From Mesorhizobium loti (GTDB taxonomy: Bacteria > Pseudomonadota > Alphaproteobacteria > Rhizobiales > Rhizobiaceae): DNA of 64,000 nt. A program made the position numbers and the translations under genes. Where the stretch lies: contig NZ_LPWA01000120.1 in NCBI RefSeq assembly GCF_001510895.1, forward strand, positions 50,001-114,000, written 5' to 3'. Under the pieces are notes generated by a model. The model did not search any database. It saw nothing but the letters and a program-made list of their open reading frames with translations, and was not told where the DNA came from. This document shows, piece after piece, positions 40,357 to 48,821 of the stretch. Numbering within the stretch: the stretch's first letter is position 1; every line of letters begins with the position of its first letter.

Positions 40357-41511
40357 ATGATCAGAACACTTTTGCGCCATGCCGGCCTGCCAATCGCGCT
40401 GCTCGCCCTGCTGCCGACAAGCGCCTTCGCAAGCTCCTGCCCCGAGGATTGCTCGGAGCCTGCGCCGCCGCCCGTCAACATCTACAGCCACACGACCGCC
40501 GGCCATATGAGTCCGGTCGCCGCGGCCGCGCTGCCGCGCGTCTACGTGCCCAACCGATCCTCGAACAGCGTCTCGGTGATCGACCCTGTCGCCTTGAAGG
40601 AAGTCGATCGGTTTCCGGTCGGCAGCAAGCCGCAGCACGTCGTTCCTTCCTGGGACCTGAAGACGCTCTGGGTGGCCAACAACGGCACCGGCAGGAACGG
40701 CAGCCTGACGCCGATCGATCCGGCGACCGCCAAACCCGGCAAGCAGGTCGCGGTCGACGACCCCTACAACGTGTATTTCATGCCGGACGGCAGCGCTGCC
40801 ATCATCGTCGACGAGGCCCTGAAGCAGCTCGACCTGCGCGACCCGCAGACCATGGCGTTGAAATCGATCATCCCGACGCCCGATTGCCCCGGCATCAACC
40901 ACGCCGATTTCTCTGCCGACAATTCCTATGCGATCTTCACCTGCGAATATGGCGATGGTGGCCTGGCCAAGATCGACCTCAAGAACCAGAAGGTGCTCGG
41001 CCATCTCGACCTCTCGAAGATGGGCATGCCGCAGGACATCCGCCTGTCGCCCGATGGCAAGGTCTTCTACGTCGCCGACATGATGAACGACGGCGTGTTC
41101 CTCATCGACGGCGACAGCTTCAAGGAGATCGGCTTCATTCCGACAGGCATAGGCGCGCACGGCTTCGTCGTCAGCCGCGACGGCAAGCGGCTCTATGTCT
41201 CGAACCGCGGCTCGCACAAGATGGAGCAGGGCCGCGCCGACGGGCCGGGCAGCGTGACCGTGATCGACTTCGCGACGCGCTCGGTCGTCGCGCAATGGCC
41301 GATCCCCGAGGGCGGCAGCCCCGACATGGGCAATGTCAGCGCCGACGGCAGACAGCTATGGCTATCCGGCCGCTTCGACAGCGAAGTCTACATGATCGAC
41401 ACGACGAGCGGAGCGGTGACGAAGATCCGCGTCGGCGTCGAGCCGCACGGCCTGACGGTGTGGCCGCAGCCCGGCAGGTACTCGCAGGGGCATACGGGGA
41501 ATATGCGGTAG
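40357..41511 (+). CDS. YncE-family beta-propeller protein, periplasmic
   Basis: The 384-residue product has a signal peptide (MIRTLLRHAGLPIALLALLP then TSAFASS) and repeated blades of the YVTN/YncE type: RVYVPNRSSNSVSVIDPVAL, TLWVANNGTG, KVFYVADMMNDGVFLIDGD, RLYVSNRGSHKMEQG and QLWLSGRFDSEVYMIDT. Such seven-bladed propellers bind proteins or cofactors in the periplasm; a specific role is unknown. ATG 40357 is chosen for the signal peptide, although the ribosome site is weak. It follows the acetyltransferase gene by ~70 bases and may be in the same unit. Confidence 0.85.
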   Translation: MIRTLLRHAGLPIALLALLPTSAFASSCPEDCSEPAPPPVNIYSHTTAGHMSPVAAAALPRVYVPNRSSNSVSVIDPVALKEVDRFPVGSKPQHVVPSWDLKTLWVANNGTGRNGSLTPIDPATAKPGKQVAVDDPYNVYFMPDGSAAIIVDEALKQLDLRDPQTMALKSIIPTPDCPGINHADFSADNSYAIFTCEYGDGGLAKIDLKNQKVLGHLDLSKMGMPQDIRLSPDGKVFYVADMMNDGVFLIDGDSFKEIGFIPTGIGAHGFVVSRDGKRLYVSNRGSHKMEQGRADGPGSVTVIDFATRSVVAQWPIPEGGSPDMGNVSADGRQLWLSGRFDSEVYMIDTTSGAVTKIRVGVEPHGLTVWPQPGRYSQGHTGNMR

Positions 41512-41517
41512 GTATGT

Positions 41518-41539
41518 TTCGGGTGGCCTGCCACCCGAA
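41518..41539. terminator. hairpin terminator between yncE-like gene and tRNA-Leu
   Basis: Perfect 10-bp arms TTCGGGTGGC and GCCACCCGAA have a 2-base gap as loop. It lies six bases past the beta-propeller stop and 17 bases past the 3' end of the convergent tRNA gene. It can act in both directions, though no long T-run follows. Confidence 0.6.
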
Positions 41540-41556
41540 GCTCGCAGAGCGAAGGG

Positions 41557-41641
41557 TGGTGCCCCTAGCCGGGATCGAACCAGCACTCCTTGCGGAACTC
41601 GATTTTGAGTCGAGCGCGTCTACCAATTCCGCCATAGGGGC
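41557..41641 (-). tRNA. tRNA-Leu (anticodon CAA)
   Basis: The 85-base gene on the minus strand starts GCCCCTATGG and ends GGGGCACCA, so the CCA end is encoded. The anticodon arm is CTCGA-CTCAAAA-TCGAG, giving anticodon CAA (reads UUG). A long variable arm (TTCCGCAAGGAGT) identifies a class II tRNA, and the T-arm is GCTGGTTCGATCCCGGC. The acceptor stem pairs perfectly over seven bases. No integrase or attachment duplication is seen beside it. Confidence 0.97.
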
Positions 41642-41798
41642 TCAGGCCGGGCGGCCTGGATGGGCGCGGACTATACGGTTGGACGGGCTTTCGTCAACTG
41701 GCCTGTTGCCGATTTGCCGGCGACAGCCGCGCCTTACGGTTTCGTAAGGACGCCGCCATTGTGCGGCGCGGAAAATCTTTCTAGACAGGCGAAGCGTT

Positions 41799-41836
41799 GA
41801 AGCGCCACTCACATCCGCAAAGTTGGATGCGGCGCT
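41799..41836. other. structured leader element upstream of the yqaA gene
   Basis: AAGCGCC (41799-41805) pairs with GGCGCTT (41830-41836). Inside the loop CATCC pairs with GGATG, giving a two-stage hairpin ~75 bases before the YqaA start. It has no T-run, so it may be a leader structure or part of a small RNA rather than a terminator. Confidence 0.35.
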
Positions 41837-41909
41837 TTGGGTCCTTGTCTTCCTGCCTGTCGTTGCCCAAAACCTCTAGCGCCTCGGGTGGCACGCACTA
41901 GGAGAGCCG

Positions 41910-42500
41910 ATGCTTCGTGGACTTTACGACTGGACCTTGTCGCTGGCGGCACGGAGATCGGCCGAGTGGTGGCTCGCCTTCATCGCCTTCGTCGAAAGCT
42001 CGGTGTTCCTGGTGCCGGCCGACGTGCTCTATCTGCCGATGGCGCTGTCCAAGCCCGAGCGCGCCTATCGCTATGCGCTGATCGCAACGGTCGCCTCGGT
42101 GCTGGGCGGTGTCGCCGGGTGGTTCATCGGCCACTATGCCTATGAGGCGGTCGCCAAGCCGATCCTCGAATTCTACGGCAAATATGACGAGTTCGAGCAG
42201 TTGCGCACCTCTTCCGGCGTCGGCTTCATCATCCTGATGCTGATCACCTCGGGCGCCGCGCATCTGCCGCCGATCAAGGTGGTGACGATCCTTTCCGGCG
42301 TCATCGGCGTCAACCTCTTGCTGTTCATCGGGCTTGCCATCGTGGCGCGCGGTGCCCGTTTCCTGCTGCTCGCCTGGCTGCTGCGTCGCTATGGCGAATC
42401 GATCAAGGAGTTCATCGAAAAACGCCTGGGCATGATCGTCAGCGCCGGCGCCGCTGCCCTTATTTTGCTCTATATCGCGGTCAGATACGCCCACGGATAG
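41910..42500 (+). CDS. YqaA family inner-membrane protein (DedA/SNARE-associated superfamily)
   Basis: The 196-residue protein has four or five membrane helices. SAEWWLAFIAFVESSVFLVP, then ADVLYLPMALSKPERAYRYA and LGGVAGWFIGHYAYEAV match the YqaA branch of DedA-like proteins, which are thought to act in lipid or proton balance of the membrane. ATG 41910 follows AGGAGAG. It lies upstream of dsbB on the same strand, separated by a composite repeat. The yqaA-dsbB order recurs in rhizobia. Confidence 0.88.
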   Translation: MLRGLYDWTLSLAARRSAEWWLAFIAFVESSVFLVPADVLYLPMALSKPERAYRYALIATVASVLGGVAGWFIGHYAYEAVAKPILEFYGKYDEFEQLRTSSGVGFIILMLITSGAAHLPPIKVVTILSGVIGVNLLLFIGLAIVARGARFLLLAWLLRRYGESIKEFIEKRLGMIVSAGAAALILLYIAVRYAHG

Positions 42501-42668
42501 TGCATGTCGCCCAAAGGTGCGCACCGGTTTTGGGAGAACGACATGTATCAAAACAAAGACTTAAAGCGCGTCGCCTGAAACCATTCTGCGCGACGCGCTT
42601 AGAGCAATTCCAGGAAAAGTGTGTAACGGTTTTCCGTCCGGAATTGCGTAAAAAAAGAGTTAGAGCAG
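42497..42668. repeat. composite palindromic intergenic repeat (GCATGTCG plus CAATTCC modules)
   Basis: Module 1 runs from GTGCATGTCGCCCAAAGGTG to GAACGACATGTATCAAAACAA. The link is AGACTTAAAGCGCGTCGCC with a GCGCGACGCGC palindrome. Module 2 runs from AGAGCAATTCCAGGAAAAGT to CCGGAATTGCGTAAAAAAAG. It is near-collinear with 21496-21680 but lacks that copy's central insert. It begins at the yqaA stop and ends ~57 bases before dsbB. Confidence 0.87.
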
Positions 42669-42725
42669 ATCAGCGATTCTACGAAACGATGAACTGCTCT
42701 AGACCAAGCCAACGGACCAAGACCG

Positions 42726-43244
42726 ATGACAGCGACGATGACTGCCGACACCGGACGCCAGCGGACGCGGGCCGCGCTGTTCCTCGCCGTCGCCATGGCA
42801 GCGACCGTCGGCTCCGCGCTCGCCTTCCAGTATATCGGCGGCTACATCCCCTGCCATCTCTGCCTCGAGCAGCGCACGCCCTATTACATCGGCGTGCCGC
42901 TGATGCTGCTGGCGGCGATCGCCTCGATGCTGCGCACACCGGCCTGGGTGACGCGCGGCCTGCTGGCGATCGGCGGCCTGTTGATGCTCTACGGCCTCTA
43001 TCTCGGCGTCTACCACTCCGGCGTCGAATGGGGCTGGTGGCCGGGTCCCGCCGACTGCACGGCCGGCGCCGGCCCGGTCGATACCGGCGGCAAGGGCGTG
43101 CTCGACGCGCTCGACAAATTCGTGCCGCCCTCCTGCGACAAGGCAGCCTTGCGCATCCTCGGCCTGTCGCTCGCCGGCTGGAACGCCATCGCCAGCCTCA
43201 TCCTCGCCGCCGTCGCCTTCCGCAGCGCCCTGTCGCGCGACTGA
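42726..43244 (+). CDS. dsbB: disulfide bond formation protein B (DsbB)
   Basis: The 172-residue inner-membrane enzyme re-oxidises DsbA and passes electrons to quinone. It has four membrane helices and both periplasmic cysteine pairs: the PCHLC motif in the first loop (YIGGYIPCHLCLEQRTPYY) and ADCTAG with PPSCDKAA in the second. ATG 42726 is used; a second ATG four codons on is possible. No dsbA gene is in the window. Confidence 0.9.
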   Translation: MTATMTADTGRQRTRAALFLAVAMAATVGSALAFQYIGGYIPCHLCLEQRTPYYIGVPLMLLAAIASMLRTPAWVTRGLLAIGGLLMLYGLYLGVYHSGVEWGWWPGPADCTAGAGPVDTGGKGVLDALDKFVPPSCDKAALRILGLSLAGWNAIASLILAAVAFRSALSRD

Positions 43245-43264
43245 GTCACCCAAAAGCGCCGGCC

Positions 43265-43408
43265 CGAGATCGTTCAAAGAATTCGGCAGGCTGAGCCGGA
43301 TGAAGTGATTTTCGAGAACCGGAGCGGAGCGGACATCTAGGTCCGTGAGCACCGGAAGCACAGAAAATCGCTTCAGGCGGCCAGCCTCCCGAATTATCGA
43401 ACGATCTC
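43265..43408. repeat. palindromic intergenic repeat, CCGGAGC/CACCGGAAGC family, copy 2
   Basis: Outer arms GAGATCGTTC (43266-43275) and GAACGATCTC (43399-43408) enclose GAATTCGG/CCGAATT. The shared core follows: TTTTCGAGAACCGGAGCGGA, a GGACATCTAGGTCC palindrome and CACCGGAAGCACAGAAAATC. It fills the space between the convergent dsbB and HNH genes and overlaps the HNH stop by two bases, so it probably serves as a bidirectional terminator. Confidence 0.8.
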
Positions 43409-43964
43409 AAGGTTCCAGTTCGACATCCCAGTAGAGATAATCCATCCAGCTTTCATGCAGATGGTTGGGCGGGAACAGGCGGCCGTTGTTATGCAGGTCG
43501 TGCACCGTCGGCTGATAGGGTTTCTGCAGCGGCCACATCTTGGCCTGTGCCGGCATCATGCCGCCTTTCCTGAGATTGCAGGGCGAGCAGGCGGCGACGA
43601 CATTCTCCCAGGTCGTCGCGCCGCCGCGATGGCGCGGGATGACATGGTCGAAGGTGAGGTCGTCCGGAGTGCCGCAATACTGGCACTGGAAGCGGTCGCG
43701 CAGGAAGACGTTGAAGCGCGTGAAGGCCGGGTGCCGCGATGGCTTCACATAGGCCTTGAGGCTCACCACGCTCGGCAGCTTCATCGAGAAGGTCGGCGAG
43801 GAGACGGCGTGCTCGTATTCGGCAACGATATTGACCCGGTCGAGGAAGACAGCCTTGATGGCATCCTGCCACGACCAGAGCGACAAGGGGTAATAGCTGA
43901 GCGGACGGTAGTCCGCATTCAGCACCAGCGCGGGAAGCCCATCCGGAGATACGGCAACCGTCAC
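43407..43964 (-). CDS. HNH endonuclease family protein
   Basis: The 185-residue protein has the HNH zinc-finger nuclease fold: FQCQYCGTPDDLTFDHVIPR, then HRGGATTWENVVAACSPCNL and RKGGMM. The two CxxC pairs and the DH/N catalytic residues are all present. This small solitary HNH family is widespread in alphaproteobacteria; its target is unknown and no restriction or phage gene is adjacent. GTG 43964 is chosen because GGAGG lies eight bases upstream. Confidence 0.9.
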   Translation of the reverse strand: MTVAVSPDGLPALVLNADYRPLSYYPLSLWSWQDAIKAVFLDRVNIVAEYEHAVSSPTFSMKLPSVVSLKAYVKPSRHPAFTRFNVFLRDRFQCQYCGTPDDLTFDHVIPRHRGGATTWENVVAACSPCNLRKGGMMPAQAKMWPLQKPYQPTVHDLHNNGRLFPPNHLHESWMDYLYWDVELEP

Positions 43965-44074
43965 GTCGTTGGCCTCCTTATTCCAGAACCGAACGGCGCG
44001 GATACTGTAAGCCCGACATGACAGGGATGTGAAGCGGATTGTCGTTCGCCGAAACGATCAAAAACGCATGATTT

Positions 44075-44734
44075 TCATGCTTTTTTGGCCATTTCGACAG
44101 GGGGCGCCGCGTCCCTGCCCTTCAATTCGCGATAGTAAGCCCAAAAAAGCCGCGACGCGACACCTCGCCACGGGCTCCATGATTCGGCCAGTCGAATCAG
44201 TGTTTTCTCCGGCGGACGCGGGTCGATGCCAAGCGCATGGCCGACCGCTGTTTGTAGCGCGACATCACGCGCGGGGAACACATCGGGATGGCCGGCGGCG
44301 AACAGCAGATAGCACTCCGCCGTCCAGGGGCCGATGCCGGGCACCGCCGTCATCGCCGCGATCGCCTCGCCGGCGTCGAGCGAGCAGAGATGATAGAGAT
44401 CGAGCCCGCCAGCCACGGCTTCCGCGACGGCGACCAGCCCGCGCTGCTTCGGCCGCGACAGGCCGGCCTCGCGGAAAACATCCTCGCCGGCGCAAAGAAT
44501 CCCCTCCGGCGTCAGCGGATCGACCAGCCGGATCAGCCGGCCGAAAATAGCGTCCGCACTGGCGCGAGAAACCTGCTGCGAGACGATGATGGAGGCGAGG
44601 CTCTCGAACCCCGGCTCGGAGAGCCTCAGCGGCACCTCGCCCGCCGTGCCGCGCACCTTCTCCAGCCGCGGATCGATAAGGCAGAGCGCGTCGAGCCCTG
44701 CCGCAATGTCGTCGAGCGAGGCAATGCGTTGCAC
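44075..44734 (-). CDS. DNA-3-methyladenine glycosylase II (AlkA-like, HhH-GPD)
   Basis: The 219-residue base-excision repair enzyme removes alkylated bases from DNA. Conserved parts are ESLASIIVSQQVSRASADAI, LSRPKQRGLVAVAEAV and the helix-hairpin-helix MTAVPGIGPWTAECYLLFA with the catalytic Asp a little downstream in PARDVALQTAVG. GTG 44734 begins the family homology (MQRIASLDDI). It is divergent from gluQ. Confidence 0.92.
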   Translation of the reverse strand: MQRIASLDDIAAGLDALCLIDPRLEKVRGTAGEVPLRLSEPGFESLASIIVSQQVSRASADAIFGRLIRLVDPLTPEGILCAGEDVFREAGLSRPKQRGLVAVAEAVAGGLDLYHLCSLDAGEAIAAMTAVPGIGPWTAECYLLFAAGHPDVFPARDVALQTAVGHALGIDPRPPEKTLIRLAESWSPWRGVASRLFWAYYRELKGRDAAPPVEMAKKA

Positions 44735-44826
44735 GTTTGCTTGTTCCCAGAGCGCTCACGAAATGGCAATTGATGGCTAACTAGCAACCGCCGGAAGCGC
44801 CTTTCAACCCGATTGCCGCCTGAAAC

Positions 44827-45702
44827 ATGACGCTCCTGACATTCCGCTTCGCGCCGAGCCCCAACGGCGAACTGCATCTCGGCCATGCCTATTCGGCCCT
44901 GCTCAACCAGCAGATGGCGGCGCGGGCTGGCAGGCGGCTGTTGCTGCGCATCGAGGACATCGACATCACGCGCTGCACGCCGGAATTCGAGGCCGGCATA
45001 TTTAGCGACCTGAAATGGCTGGGGCTCGGCTGGGAGGAGCCGGCGCGACGCCAGTCCGAGCATTTTTCCGAATACAAGGCGGTGCTTGATCGGCTGATCG
45101 CCGAGGAACTGGTCTATCCCGCCTTCATGAGTCGCGGCGAGATCCGCGCCTTCATCGTCGAAACCGAGAAACGCGGCCGCGACTGGCCGCGCGACCCTGA
45201 CGGCGTGCCGCTCTACCCATCCCTGGACAAGGCGCTGTCGATGAAAGAGCGCGAGCGACGCATCGCCGAGAATATACCCTTCGCCTGGCGGCTCGATGTC
45301 GAAGCGGCAATGGCGCGCATGCCCGGCGCCTTGTCATGGGTCGAGTTCGCCGACGAGACCATGGCCGCGACGCATACGGTCGAGGCAAAGCCGCAGGCCT
45401 GGGGCGACGTCATCGTGGCGCGCCGCGACATCCCGACCAGCTATCATCTCGCCGTCGTTGTCGACGATGCGCTGCAACAGGTCAGCCATGTCGTGCGTGG
45501 TCAGGATCTTTACGCGGCCACCGGCGTGCAGCGCCTGCTCCAGCAGTTGCTCGGCCTCCCGCCGCCGCTTTACTTCCACCACCGCCTGATCCTCGGGCCG
45601 GACGGCAGGAAGCTCTCCAAGAGCCTCAAGGACACCGGCCTTGCCGTGCTGAGGCAGGCAGGCATGTCGCCGCAGGACGTCAGACGGCTGGTTGGGCTTT
45701 GA
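44827..45702 (+). CDS. gluQRS: glutamyl-Q tRNA(Asp) synthetase
   Basis: The 291-residue truncated relative of GluRS, which lacks the anticodon-binding domain, attaches glutamate to queuosine in tRNA-Asp. The HIGH-like motif is HLGHAYSALLNQ and the KMSKS-like motif is KLSKSLKDTG. The cysteine cluster that binds zinc in E. coli GluQRS is not present between YPAFMSRGE and RDPDG, so this is a zinc-free variant. ATG 44827 is used. The stop abuts the convergent small membrane gene. Confidence 0.93.
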   Translation: MTLLTFRFAPSPNGELHLGHAYSALLNQQMAARAGRRLLLRIEDIDITRCTPEFEAGIFSDLKWLGLGWEEPARRQSEHFSEYKAVLDRLIAEELVYPAFMSRGEIRAFIVETEKRGRDWPRDPDGVPLYPSLDKALSMKERERRIAENIPFAWRLDVEAAMARMPGALSWVEFADETMAATHTVEAKPQAWGDVIVARRDIPTSYHLAVVVDDALQQVSHVVRGQDLYAATGVQRLLQQLLGLPPPLYFHHRLILGPDGRKLSKSLKDTGLAVLRQAGMSPQDVRRLVGL

Positions 45703-45990
45703 CTACAGGCGCGCGAGTCCCGCCTTGATCAGCGCCATCACGCTGATGAGGACGAAGGCGCCGCTCAAACCCCATGCCACCGCAAGTCTGAGGTCCCTGA
45801 AGGTGATGCCGTGCTCGTTGGCGACCATCACCGCAACGAAGAAGCCCAGCGTGAAGAGCAGCGTGTTGCCGGTCGAGCCGAATCCGTCTTCCTTCATGAT
45901 GGCGTCGAGTGCCGTGCCGAAGAAGAATCCGAAGACCGCGACGGTCGCGACCGCGAACAGCAGCCACGTCGTACCGAGATGTAAAAGCAT
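45703..45990 (-). CDS. small three-helix membrane protein, unknown
   Basis: The 95-residue product has three hydrophobic segments (TTWLLFAVATVAVFGFFFG, TLLFTLGFFVAVMVAN, WGLSGAFVLISVMALIKAG) joined by short polar loops. The first loop is DAIMKEDGFGSTGN. No recognised domain. It abuts the gluQ stop on the opposite strand. A 7-bp hairpin (CATGGCG/CGCCATG, 45998-46019) lies just before its start. Confidence 0.6.
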   Translation of the reverse strand: MLLHLGTTWLLFAVATVAVFGFFFGTALDAIMKEDGFGSTGNTLLFTLGFFVAVMVANEHGITFRDLRLAVAWGLSGAFVLISVMALIKAGLARL

Positions 45991-45997
45991 GCCTGCT

Positions 45998-46019
45998 CAT
46001 GGCGTGCCTTAACGCCATG
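45998..46019. other. 7-bp inverted repeat between small membrane protein and EamA genes
   Basis: CATGGCG and CGCCATG are perfect arms around TGCCTTAA, eight bases upstream of the small membrane protein start on the minus strand. It may be an operator or an mRNA leader hairpin. No direct sign of which. Confidence 0.3.
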
Positions 46020-46149
46020 CCCCTCTGGCATCGTTTGTTGAATTCGAATGAGCTTATGGATCAACCGTTTCGTTTTGCTTGCCGAATTGAACGGCATTAG
46101 AGCAATTGCCGTCATCAACCCTTCACCGCAGCCAGAGCCCTCTCTCACA

Positions 46150-47052
46150 ATGCATAGCATCAAGCGGTTCATCCCCGCCTCTTTCGTCGTCCTGTGGGCG
46201 ACCGGCTTCATCGGCGCGCGCTATGCCATGCCGTGGGCGGAGCCTTTCACCTTCCTCGCCATCCGCTTCGTGCTGGCGGCGGTCCTGTTTGCCGGCCTGA
46301 CCGTGCTGTTAGGCTCCCGCAGGGCGAGCCGCGACGAGGCACTTCACGCGACGGTGGCCGGCGTTCTCATGCACGGCGTCTATCTGGGCGGCGTGTTCTG
46401 GGCGATCCACCGTGGCATGCCGGCCGGGCTTTCGGCGCTGATCGTCGGCCTGCAGCCGCTGATCACGGCCGTGCTTGCCGGGAAATTCCTCGGCGAGGCG
46501 ATCCTGCCGCGCCATTGGGTGGGCCTTGCAGTCGGGTTTTTGGGCGTCGTCATCGTGCTCTGGCCGAAGCTGGGCGCGATCGGCGGCGGCGTCACCGTGG
46601 CGACGTTGACGGCCTCGCTGGTGTCGGTGCTCGGCATGGCCGCCGGAACCATCTGGCAGAAGCGCTTCGCCTCCGGCGGCGACCTCGTCTCGGCGACGAT
46701 GTGGCAGTATGTCGGCGGCTCCATCGTGACGATCCTGGGATCGCTCGCCTTCGAAACGCGCACGATCACCGTCAACGGCGAGCTCATCTTCGCATTCGCC
46801 TGGCTGGTGCTGGTGCTGTCGGTCGGCGCCATCTTCCTGTTGATGGTGATGATCAGGGACGGCGAGATGTCGAAGGTCGCGTCGCTGTTCTACCTGGTGC
46901 CGGCCGTCACCGCGGTCATTGCCTGGGCGCTGTTCGGCGAAGAGCTCAATGCGCTGCAGATCGCCGGCATGGCGATCGCGACGCTGGGTGTCGGCCTGGC
47001 GACCGCACGGCCGGGCGGAGCTCAGCCGACGCGCGCGCGCGCCTCCAGATAG
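46150..47052 (+). CDS. EamA/DMT family transporter
   Basis: The 300-residue product has ten membrane helices in two EamA repeats: ASFVVLWATGFIGARYAMPW, GLSALIVGLQPLITAVLAGK, and the second-repeat end NALQIAGMAIATLGVGLATA. It probably exports a metabolite or drug. ATG 46150 (MHSIKRFIPAS) is used because helix 1 begins there; an in-frame ATG at 46048 adds 34 unconserved residues. Its 3' end overlaps the convergent YihY gene by 31 bases. Confidence 0.87.
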   Translation: MHSIKRFIPASFVVLWATGFIGARYAMPWAEPFTFLAIRFVLAAVLFAGLTVLLGSRRASRDEALHATVAGVLMHGVYLGGVFWAIHRGMPAGLSALIVGLQPLITAVLAGKFLGEAILPRHWVGLAVGFLGVVIVLWPKLGAIGGGVTVATLTASLVSVLGMAAGTIWQKRFASGGDLVSATMWQYVGGSIVTILGSLAFETRTITVNGELIFAFAWLVLVLSVGAIFLLMVMIRDGEMSKVASLFYLVPAVTAVIAWALFGEELNALQIAGMAIATLGVGLATARPGGAQPTRARASR

Positions 47053-47873
47053 CGGCTGATGGCGGCGTTGAGCTCGCCGCCGAGGATGAAGATCGCCGAG
47101 ATCATGTAGAGGAAGACCACCGCGATCATGATCGAGGCCAACCCCGCATAGGTCGTCACATAGGACGAGAAGTGGTCGAGATAGATGGCGAAGATGGTCG
47201 AGCCGGCCAGCCAGGCGATCAGCGTGAAGACGATGCCGGGAATGATCGAGACGAAGCGTCGCTTGCCGGCCGGCAGCCAGATATGCACAGCGAAAAGGCC
47301 GATGACGATCACCGCCGAGGCGATCACGTAACGCCATATCGTGATCGTGCCCATATAGGGCTTGATCCATTCCAGATGCGCTTCGGCCAGCCGCGCCAGC
47401 AGCGGCGCGAACACCAGAAGCACGCTGACGGCGAGAAAACAGGCGGTCGCGATCAAAACGAAAATGATGCTCTGCACCCGGCGATAGATGATGCCGCGTG
47501 TCTCGGCGACCCGGTAGGCGCGGTTGAGCGAGGTGCGCAGCGCCTCGATGCCGTTCGAGGCGAAATACGCTGCAAGCAGCACGCCATAGGTCAGAAGGTC
47601 GGTGCGCCGGACGGTCAGCACGTTCTGCACCTCGCGCGCGATCGGCTTGGCGATCTGTTCCGGCCAGGTGTCGAAGACCAGATGCACGGCCGTGTCGGCG
47701 AAGGCGCGCGCGCCCAGGAAGCTTGCCAGCGTCGTGGCAAAGATCAGGAACGGAAACAGCGCCATCAGCGAGGTGATTGCCAAATGGCTGGCCATCGCCC
47801 AGCCGTCGTCCGTGGTGAAATGGCCGACCGCATCGTAGAGCACGCGCTTGATGGCGACGATATTCCTGAGCAA
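47022..47873 (-). CDS. YihY/BrkB family inner-membrane protein
   Basis: The 283-residue protein has six membrane helices in the YihY (formerly RNase BN-like) family: DGWAMASHLAITSLMALFPF, LLAAYFASNGIEALRTSLNR, then AYRVAETRGIIYRR and GLASIMIAVVFLYMISAIFI. Transport or envelope roles are suspected; it is not an RNase. The start is TTG 47873, preceded by GGAG at nine bases. It is divergent from the SDR gene. Confidence 0.9.
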   Translation of the reverse strand: MLRNIVAIKRVLYDAVGHFTTDDGWAMASHLAITSLMALFPFLIFATTLASFLGARAFADTAVHLVFDTWPEQIAKPIAREVQNVLTVRRTDLLTYGVLLAAYFASNGIEALRTSLNRAYRVAETRGIIYRRVQSIIFVLIATACFLAVSVLLVFAPLLARLAEAHLEWIKPYMGTITIWRYVIASAVIVIGLFAVHIWLPAGKRRFVSIIPGIVFTLIAWLAGSTIFAIYLDHFSSYVTTYAGLASIMIAVVFLYMISAIFILGGELNAAISRYLEARARVG

Positions 47874-47931
47874 GGACCCGCGCTCCGCTCGATTGTGTCG
47901 ACGCCGCGAATATGGGAAGTGATTGCGGCAA

Positions 47932-48797
47932 ATGGCAACCCCAGGTCAAACCGCGATTCCCACTGCCAAAGACTTGCGCACCATTGTCGTCACCGGTGCC
48001 TCCTCCGGCATCGGCGCCTATTGCGCGCGGGCATTGAAGGCGGAGGGCTGGCGGGTGTTCGCCACAGCACGCAAGCCGGCAGACATAGCAGCACTCCAGG
48101 CCGACGGTCTCGAGGCCTTCTATCTCGACTATCGCGAGCCGGAGTCGATTGCCGCCCTGGTCGACGCTGTCCTGGAGCGCACCGAGGGCAAACTCAATGC
48201 GCTGTTCAACAACGGCGCCTACGCGCAGCCCGGCGCCGTCGAGGACCTGTCCGTCGACGCGCTGCGCGAGCAGTTCGAGGCCAATTTCTTCGGCTGGCAC
48301 GATCTGACGCGGCGCGTCGTGCCGGTCATGCGCCGCCAGGGTCACGGCCGTCTCGTCCACTGCTCCTCGATCCTGGGCCTCGCCCCCGTCCGCTTTCGCG
48401 GCGCCTATTCGGCGTCCAAACACGCCGTCGAAGGCTGATGCTGTGCATGCGCCAGGAACTCGAAGGCAGCGGCATCCAGCTTTCGCTGATCGAGCCTGGC
48501 CCGGTGACCTCGAAGATCGCCAGCAACGGCCTCACCTGGTTTCTGAAGAACATCGACATCGAGAACTCCGTCCACCGCGCCGGCTATGAGGCGCAGCTTG
48601 CCCGGCTACAGGCCGGCGGCAGCGTCTCGCGGCTGAAGCCCGGGCCGGAAGTTGTCCATGTTGCCTTGCGCCACGCGCTTCTGTCACAGCGCCCGCGCCC
48701 GCACTATGTGGTAACGGTGCCGGCCAGAATCGGCGTGATGCTCAAGCGCATCCTGCCGGCATCAGCGCTCTACCGCGTGCTCGCCAGGCGCGCCTGA
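47932..48797 (+). CDS. SDR family NAD(P)-dependent oxidoreductase, frameshifted
   Basis: The repaired product is 288 residues. The cofactor loop is TIVVTGASSGIGAYCARALK, the NNG motif is LNALFNNGAYAQPGAVEDL, and the catalytic residues are the Ser of VHCSSILGLAP and YSASKHAVEG (Y-x3-K). Beyond that point (LMLCMRQELEGSGIQLSLIE) the protein is in another frame. One base is missing at ~48435 (GAAGGCTGATG for GAAGGCCTGATG). This alone creates a stop right after the active site. ATG 47932 is used. The substrate is unknown. Confidence 0.85.
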
Positions 48798-48821
48798 ACG
48801 AAACCGAACCGGAGCCAGCCC

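Noticed and set aside
41557..41641. tRNA-Leu as an integration site for a genomic island
   Set aside because: No integrase, no repeated tRNA 3' end and ordinary core genes on both sides within the window.
43407..43964. HNH protein as part of a defence or phage system
   Set aside because: It is a solitary housekeeping-type HNH protein; no methylase, helicase, phage or other defence gene is near.
46194..48797. 867-codon open frame spanning the EamA, YihY and SDR genes
   Set aside because: It is an out-of-frame read through three real genes; only its last part is the true C-terminus of the frameshifted SDR.
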